In this document: one piece after another, positions 7,841-10,662 of the stretch
How positions within the stretch are numbered: position 1 is the stretch's first letter
Layout of the letters: every line of letters starts with the position of its first letter
Assembly: GCA_910586875.1 (NCBI GenBank)
Contig: CAJUJI010000103.1
Span: 1 to 10,662, forward strand
Source: an uncultured Anaerotruncus sp.
GTDB lineage: Bacteria > Bacillota > Clostridia > Oscillospirales > Ruminococcaceae
Reading direction: 5' to 3'
Length of the DNA: 10,662 nucleotides
Position numbers and translations under genes: made by a program
Notes under the pieces: model-generated
What the model was told of the DNA's origin: nothing
Database searches by the model: none
Seen by the model: only the letters and a program-made list of their open reading frames with translations

Positions 7841-7869
7841 TTTATAGCAAAAATTTCCCCCGTTGTCAA
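7841..7869 (-). promoter_or_regulatory. Sigma-A promoter of the importer operon
   Basis: On the - strand the -35 box is TTGACA (7864-7869, perfect), the spacer is 17 bp (7847-7863) and the -10 box is TATAAA (7841-7846), followed by TAAT. Transcription should start near 7834, giving a leader of about 155 nt before the TTG start at 7677. A short dyad, CATCC-GAT-GGATG (7878-7890), lies just upstream of the -35 box and might be a regulator site, though such a short dyad could be chance. Confidence 0.88.
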
Positions 7870-7896
7870 TAGACGCGCATCCGATGGATGAAAGAG

Positions 7897-7930
7897 AACC
7901 GCCGGACAAGAAAATTCTTATCCAGCGGTT
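7897..7930 (-). terminator. Terminator-like hairpin after the secreted-protein gene
   Basis: On the - strand AACCGCTGGATAAG pairs with CTTGTCCGGCGGTT, a 14-bp stem with two G-T wobbles and a 6-nt loop AATTTT, 8 nt after the stop codon. It is followed by CTCTTTC, a weak U-rich tail, so termination may be incomplete. It separates this gene from the importer promoter 27 bp further on. On the + strand there is no T tract after it. Confidence 0.7.
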
Positions 7931-7938
7931 GAAAAAAT

Positions 7939-10440
7939 TCAGTTGGCAGCCTCCTCTGGGGCACTAGCATCGCCTGAAGCGGTCTCTTCTGGGGCGCTAG
8001 CCTCGCTTGAAGCGGTCTCCTCTGGAGTGCTACTTTCGCTTGAAGCAGCCTCCTCTGGAGTGCTAGTCTCGCTTGAAGCAGCCTCCTCTGGAGTACCAGT
8101 CTCACTTGAAGCCGCCTCCTCTGGGGTGCTAGCCTCGCTTGAAGCAGCTTCCTCCGGAACAGCGGTCTCATGATCCTGGCCGGATTTTGTCGATATCACA
8201 GCTTCATCCTCTGGGATGGTGAAGGTCCCTGTAGCAGTTCCTACCTGCACAAAGTCTCCATTTTCATCCTCACCCCAAATGATAATGGTAAGGTTATACT
8301 CGCCGGGATCAAGCTCTTTGAGTAATCTTATGTTGAAAACCCTTGTATCATAAGTGCTGTCTACTCCCATATCATAGGAACCGTTCAGATTGAATCCGTT
8401 GCCTGAAATGGTTACATCGCTGCTTTCCAGATACACAGAAAGTCCCTTTGCAAATGTTACAGTAAGTGTATACTTGCCATTGCTGCCCAGCTGAGGTTCG
8501 ATTGAGACAATCTCATAATCTTCGCCTGGGGTTGGCTCGGGGTCTGTGTTCGAGTCGGTGATCTCATTGGGAATTTCCCAATAATAATAGTATTGGGACC
8601 GATTGCCGGTTTCGTCCTCAGGAACGCAGCAGAAAAAGAGTTTTTCGCTTCCAGCCTCAGGCACATCAACTGTAAGCAGGTTTCCGGTTGCCTTGAGTGC
8701 AAATTCATTGCCGCCCTGAACCACCTGTTCGGGATCCTTGGGCTCAACGGTATCCCAAGGAACCTGGGTGCCGTCCATGATCTTCCAGTAAAGGGTTCCG
8801 GTCTTGTTCGAGCGGAACTGTACCTCTGCCGTAGTCGCACCTGTGCGTTTCACGGTATATTCGGTCAGCTCTGGCTCGGAGAAATCGAGATAGATTTTTC
8901 CCGAGGCGGTAGTACCATTATCAAAGGAAACGGTGATTGTAAAGGTATTATTGTCCTTGAGGATGGTATTTTCTTTAATATAGACCATATAGGTCTGGTT
9001 ATCCTCGGTAGTCACCCGTCCTACGGTGGAATCGCTCTGAGCCGGACAGGTCACCCTGAAATTAGAAACCGAAAGAGGAGCTGCGGTGGGCTTGTTGAGC
9101 TGGACTTCAAACCAATTGTGCACCATACCTGGGCCAAAATCTGACAGATCGGAAAATGCACGAATTTTCTCAATTGTATAATCGCCCTGGGTATCATCCG
9201 CAGGCATTGCAGGAATATCCGCATATTTTAGCGGGGTAGTATTTCCCTCTGCATCCTCTGCCACGAAATAAATGAGGTAGCCTACACCGGAATCCAGCTG
9301 CTCAATGGTCACCTCATTGATTGCACGCTGCATCGAAACCCGTTCGCCCTGCTGTTTGATCTGTGCGATGGTCGGTTCCTCGGAGCCGGTCCAGAGTGCG
9401 GCACGGGCATTGGACTTCTTTTGCACAAGATAATAGAGGCTTCCCGCGGTATCGGAAGCAAAGCTAAGCTCTGCGGTGGTTCCGCTTACCCGTGTAACCT
9501 CCACCGAGGTGATCTCTGGGCCGAGCAGAGAGGTAGTAAAGGTTTTGTTGATTGTGCTGCCATCCGGAAGCTGGATGCTCAGGAAATAGGTATTGTCGTC
9601 ATAGCTTGTGGTGCGTATGTCGTACACACGATTATCCTGGGTTGAAACGTCCAGAATGGTCATATCCTTGCCGCTTCCGTTACAGAGGATTGCAAACGCA
9701 CTCTTGGGAAGCGGGCTGCTGGTTGGCCGGTTGAGGGTGACTTTCACCCGCATATGGGAAGCTTCGATCCGCTCAATTTTGTAGGGCTGGGTGCTGGAAC
9801 CACCAGAGGAACCGCCGGACGACGAGCCGCCGCCGGACGACGAACCGCCATCAGAGCTATCACTCGAATTGCTGCTGGAAGAGGAATCTTCGCGAATCTT
9901 TGTAGCAGGAACGCCGCTTACGGTATTGCTGGATACGGTGGACACCTTACCAACCGATGCGCCCTGTGCAGCGTTCACACGTGCGCTTGGATTCGAGATG
10001 CGCAGGTTGGAAGCCTTGCCCTGGACCGAAACCTCCACCGGTGCATTGACGCTCAGCTGGGATACCTGAGATGTTGGGTCCAGCGTAACCTGTGTCTGCC
10101 TGGGCAGCTGTGAAGAAAGGGTCAGTGAATTCATCTGGCCCGATATTGTAAGGCTGGTTTGCTCACCCAGAGTAAAGCGGCGGGCCTGCCCATTGCTGTC
10201 TGTTACCTGAATAGCAATTCCGCCCGCCTGGTTACGGGTCAGGCGGATGTCGGTGTTTGCGAGCGCAACCTCACGGACGACCACACCGTCAAGCAGGAAC
10301 ACCAGCTTGCCGTCGACAATCTGGACGCTGTAGGGGGCCTGACCGGTCTGTCCATTGGCCGACTCTGGCGCTGCTACCGCTGCTAAGCAAAATTGAAAAA
10401 CTAGCAGTACTACAAGCAGCGCCGAGAAAATCTTTTTCAT
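7939..10440 (-). CDS. Large secreted modular protein with FN3-like repeats and acidic repeat tail
   Basis: This is an 833-residue protein of unknown function. Residues 1-24 are a Sec signal peptide (MKK, hydrophobic core, AVAA cleavage region); the Cys in the core does not fit a lipobox. Residues 25-183 are Val/Thr/Ser/Gln-rich and predicted mostly beta. Residues 184-217 are a Ser/Gly linker. Then come two composite repeats: A1 (about 220-305) plus B1 (308-413), and A2 (421-519) plus B2 (523-626). A lone A-like unit A3 (642-745) follows. A units open with Y-x-I-x-x-I (YKIERI, YTIEKI, YEIVSI). B units carry TTAE and GSLYY/GTLYW and end near AEDAEGN/PEDETGN, a fibronectin III-like pattern common in Firmicute surface proteins. 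Residues 761-833 are an 11-residue acidic repeat. No LPxTG, SLH, choline-binding or C-terminal membrane segment is visible. ATG at 10440 is preferred over ATG at 10446 because AAGGAG (10450-10455) lies 9 nt from the first and only 3 nt from the second. The gene is monocistronic with its own promoter and hairpin. Confidence 0.85.
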   Translation of the reverse strand: MKKIFSALLVVLLVFQFCLAAVAAPESANGQTGQAPYSVQIVDGKLVFLLDGVVVREVALANTDIRLTRNQAGGIAIQVTDSNGQARRFTLGEQTSLTISGQMNSLTLSSQLPRQTQVTLDPTSQVSQLSVNAPVEVSVQGKASNLRISNPSARVNAAQGASVGKVSTVSSNTVSGVPATKIREDSSSSSNSSDSSDGGSSSGGGSSSGGSSGGSSTQPYKIERIEASHMRVKVTLNRPTSSPLPKSAFAILCNGSGKDMTILDVSTQDNRVYDIRTTSYDDNTYFLSIQLPDGSTINKTFTTSLLGPEITSVEVTRVSGTTAELSFASDTAGSLYYLVQKKSNARAALWTGSEEPTIAQIKQQGERVSMQRAINEVTIEQLDSGVGYLIYFVAEDAEGNTTPLKYADIPAMPADDTQGDYTIEKIRAFSDLSDFGPGMVHNWFEVQLNKPTAAPLSVSNFRVTCPAQSDSTVGRVTTEDNQTYMVYIKENTILKDNNTFTITVSFDNGTTASGKIYLDFSEPELTEYTVKRTGATTAEVQFRSNKTGTLYWKIMDGTQVPWDTVEPKDPEQVVQGGNEFALKATGNLLTVDVPEAGSEKLFFCCVPEDETGNRSQYYYYWEIPNEITDSNTDPEPTPGEDYEIVSIEPQLGSNGKYTLTVTFAKGLSVYLESSDVTISGNGFNLNGSYDMGVDSTYDTRVFNIRLLKELDPGEYNLTIIIWGEDENGDFVQVGTATGTFTIPEDEAVISTKSGQDHETAVPEEAASSEASTPEEAASSETGTPEEAASSETSTPEEAASSESSTPEETASSEASAPEETASGDASAPEEAAN
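7948..8163 (-). repeat. 33-bp in-frame minisatellite encoding an acidic tail
   Basis: Units start at 7948, 7981, 8014, 8047, 8080 and 8113, with a diverged seventh from 8146. Each encodes PEEAASSExST or a close variant (11 residues). The proline codons fall exactly every 33 bp (7957, 7990, 8023, 8056, 8089, 8122, 8155). Units at 8014-8145 are almost identical at DNA level, including CTCCTCTGG and TTGAAGC on the + strand, which suggests recent tandem duplication. The coded tail has 19 Glu and 1 Asp and no basic residue. Confidence 0.95.
9790..9891 (-). repeat. Low-complexity Ser/Gly linker inside the secreted-protein gene
   Basis: This stretch encodes residues 184-217, nearly all Ser, Gly, Asp or Asn (SSSSSNSSDSSDGG, then GGGSS-type runs). 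It joins the N-terminal beta-rich head to the repeated modules and is probably flexible. The DNA is made of imperfect repeats of Ser/Gly codons (gccgccggacgac on the + strand appears twice), so its length could vary between strains. Confidence 0.85.
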
Positions 10441-10449
10441 CTGCATCTT

Positions 10450-10455
10450 CTCCTT
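10450..10455 (-). promoter_or_regulatory. Ribosome binding site of the secreted-protein gene
   Basis: AAGGAG lies 9 nt before ATG 10440 and 3 nt before ATG 10446. Normal spacing favours 10440, giving a protein that begins MKKIF, as expected for a signal peptide. The alternative adds only Met-Gln. Confidence 0.7.
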
Positions 10456-10488
10456 CTTGATTAAGACAATTCTATATAAAACCAGCTG

Positions 10489-10515
10489 CCCAAAACAGAA
10501 ACCAACCGTTTTGGG
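10489..10515. promoter_or_regulatory. Perfect 8-bp inverted repeat in the leader of the secreted-protein gene
   Basis: CCCAAAAC (10489-10496) and GTTTTGGG (10508-10515) are perfect inverted repeats separated by 11 bp. They lie between the predicted transcription start (about 10563) and the Shine-Dalgarno. The mRNA could form a hairpin, or the DNA could be an operator. No T run follows on the - strand, so it is not an ordinary terminator. Confidence 0.5.
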
Positions 10516-10569
10516 TGTGTGGTATTATATACGTAAAAGCACAGGAAAATTCTGTAGCTGACCGTCTTT

Positions 10570-10598
10570 ATCATACCGTTTTCTGGGGTGTTCGTCAA
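10570..10598 (-). promoter_or_regulatory. Sigma-A promoter of the secreted-protein gene
   Basis: On the - strand the -35 box is TTGACG (10593-10598), the spacer is 17 bp and the -10 box is TATGAT (10570-10575). AT-rich A/T runs at 10611-10640 could act as an UP element. The start should fall near 10563, giving a leader of about 123 nt. A further TATAAT (10524-10529) lies downstream but has no matching -35 box. Confidence 0.82.
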
Positions 10599-10662
10599 TC
10601 GGTTCACGAACTTTTTACTAAAAATTTTTTGCTATTTTTCACGGCATACAATTCTATAAAAT

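Larger units (their letters stand above)
10466..10658. repeat. 11-bp direct repeat flanking the promoter region
   Basis: ACAATTCTATA occurs at 10466-10476 and again at 10648-10658, in the same orientation 182 bp apart, on either side of the secreted-protein promoter. Both copies run into TAAA or AAA. In such AT-rich DNA this may be chance; it could also be a paired regulatory site. Confidence 0.4.

Noticed and set aside
7943..8173. Open frame on the + strand with 11-residue repeats (SSGVLASLEAA-like)
   Set aside because: It is the antisense reading of the 33-bp minisatellite. It stays open because the repeat unit has no stop in that frame, and there is no ribosome binding site or promoter for it.
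9754..10113. + strand open frames opposite the Ser/Gly linker region
   Set aside because: Their Glu/Pro/Asp-rich or Arg/Gly-rich runs are just the complement of Ser/Gly codons of the secreted-protein gene.
10524..10529. Second promoter with -10 TATAAT downstream of the main one
   Set aside because: No acceptable -35 box lies 16-18 bp upstream (GAATTT) and there is no TGn extension, so it was noted only in the promoter entry.

Overview
The window looks like chromosomal DNA from a Gram-positive, probably clostridial (gut Firmicute-like), bacterium. The evidence is strong AGGAGG-type ribosome binding sites before nearly every gene, two near-consensus sigma-A promoters with 17-bp spacers, a TTG start codon, a lipoprotein signal on the solute-binding protein, and a modular secreted protein of a Firmicute style. 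The species cannot be named from the sequence. No RNA genes, insertion sequences, CRISPR arrays, phage genes or frameshifted genes were seen.

Layout. (1) Positions 24-2198, + strand: the 3' end of a sugar-catabolism operon, with a class II (zinc) aldolase followed 12 bp later by an FGGY carbohydrate kinase. Its promoter and any upstream genes lie outside the window. (2) Positions 2242-2269: a strong symmetrical terminator shared by the two convergent operons. (3) Positions 2304-7677, - strand: a complete five-gene Opp/Dpp-type ABC importer, transcribed in the order permease B, permease C, lipoprotein binding protein, ATPase D, ATPase F. The genes are packed with overlaps or gaps of at most 43 bp. 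A TTGACA-17-TATAAA promoter (7841-7869) precedes a leader of about 155 nt that can fold into a 5'-terminal stem. (4) Positions 7939-10440, - strand: a monocistronic gene for a large secreted protein. It has a signal peptide, a beta-rich head, a Ser/Gly linker, an A-B-A-B-A series of repeated modules and an acidic tail encoded by a 33-bp minisatellite. It has its own promoter (10570-10598) and a terminator-like hairpin (7897-7930).

How the genes work together. The aldolase and kinase form the usual phosphorylate-then-cleave pair for a ketose such as a deoxyhexulose or pentulose, but the exact sugar is unresolved. The importer is self-contained: lipoprotein receptor, two permeases and two ATPases. 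Its substrate (peptide, nickel chelate, opine-like metallophore or oligosaccharide) cannot be read from the sequence. The two operons converge, so they are not co-transcribed, and a shared function is only a guess.

No clear new system was found. The least explained element is the secreted modular protein with its repeat-encoded acidic tail and no recognisable wall anchor. After it come the structured leaders of the two - strand transcription units.
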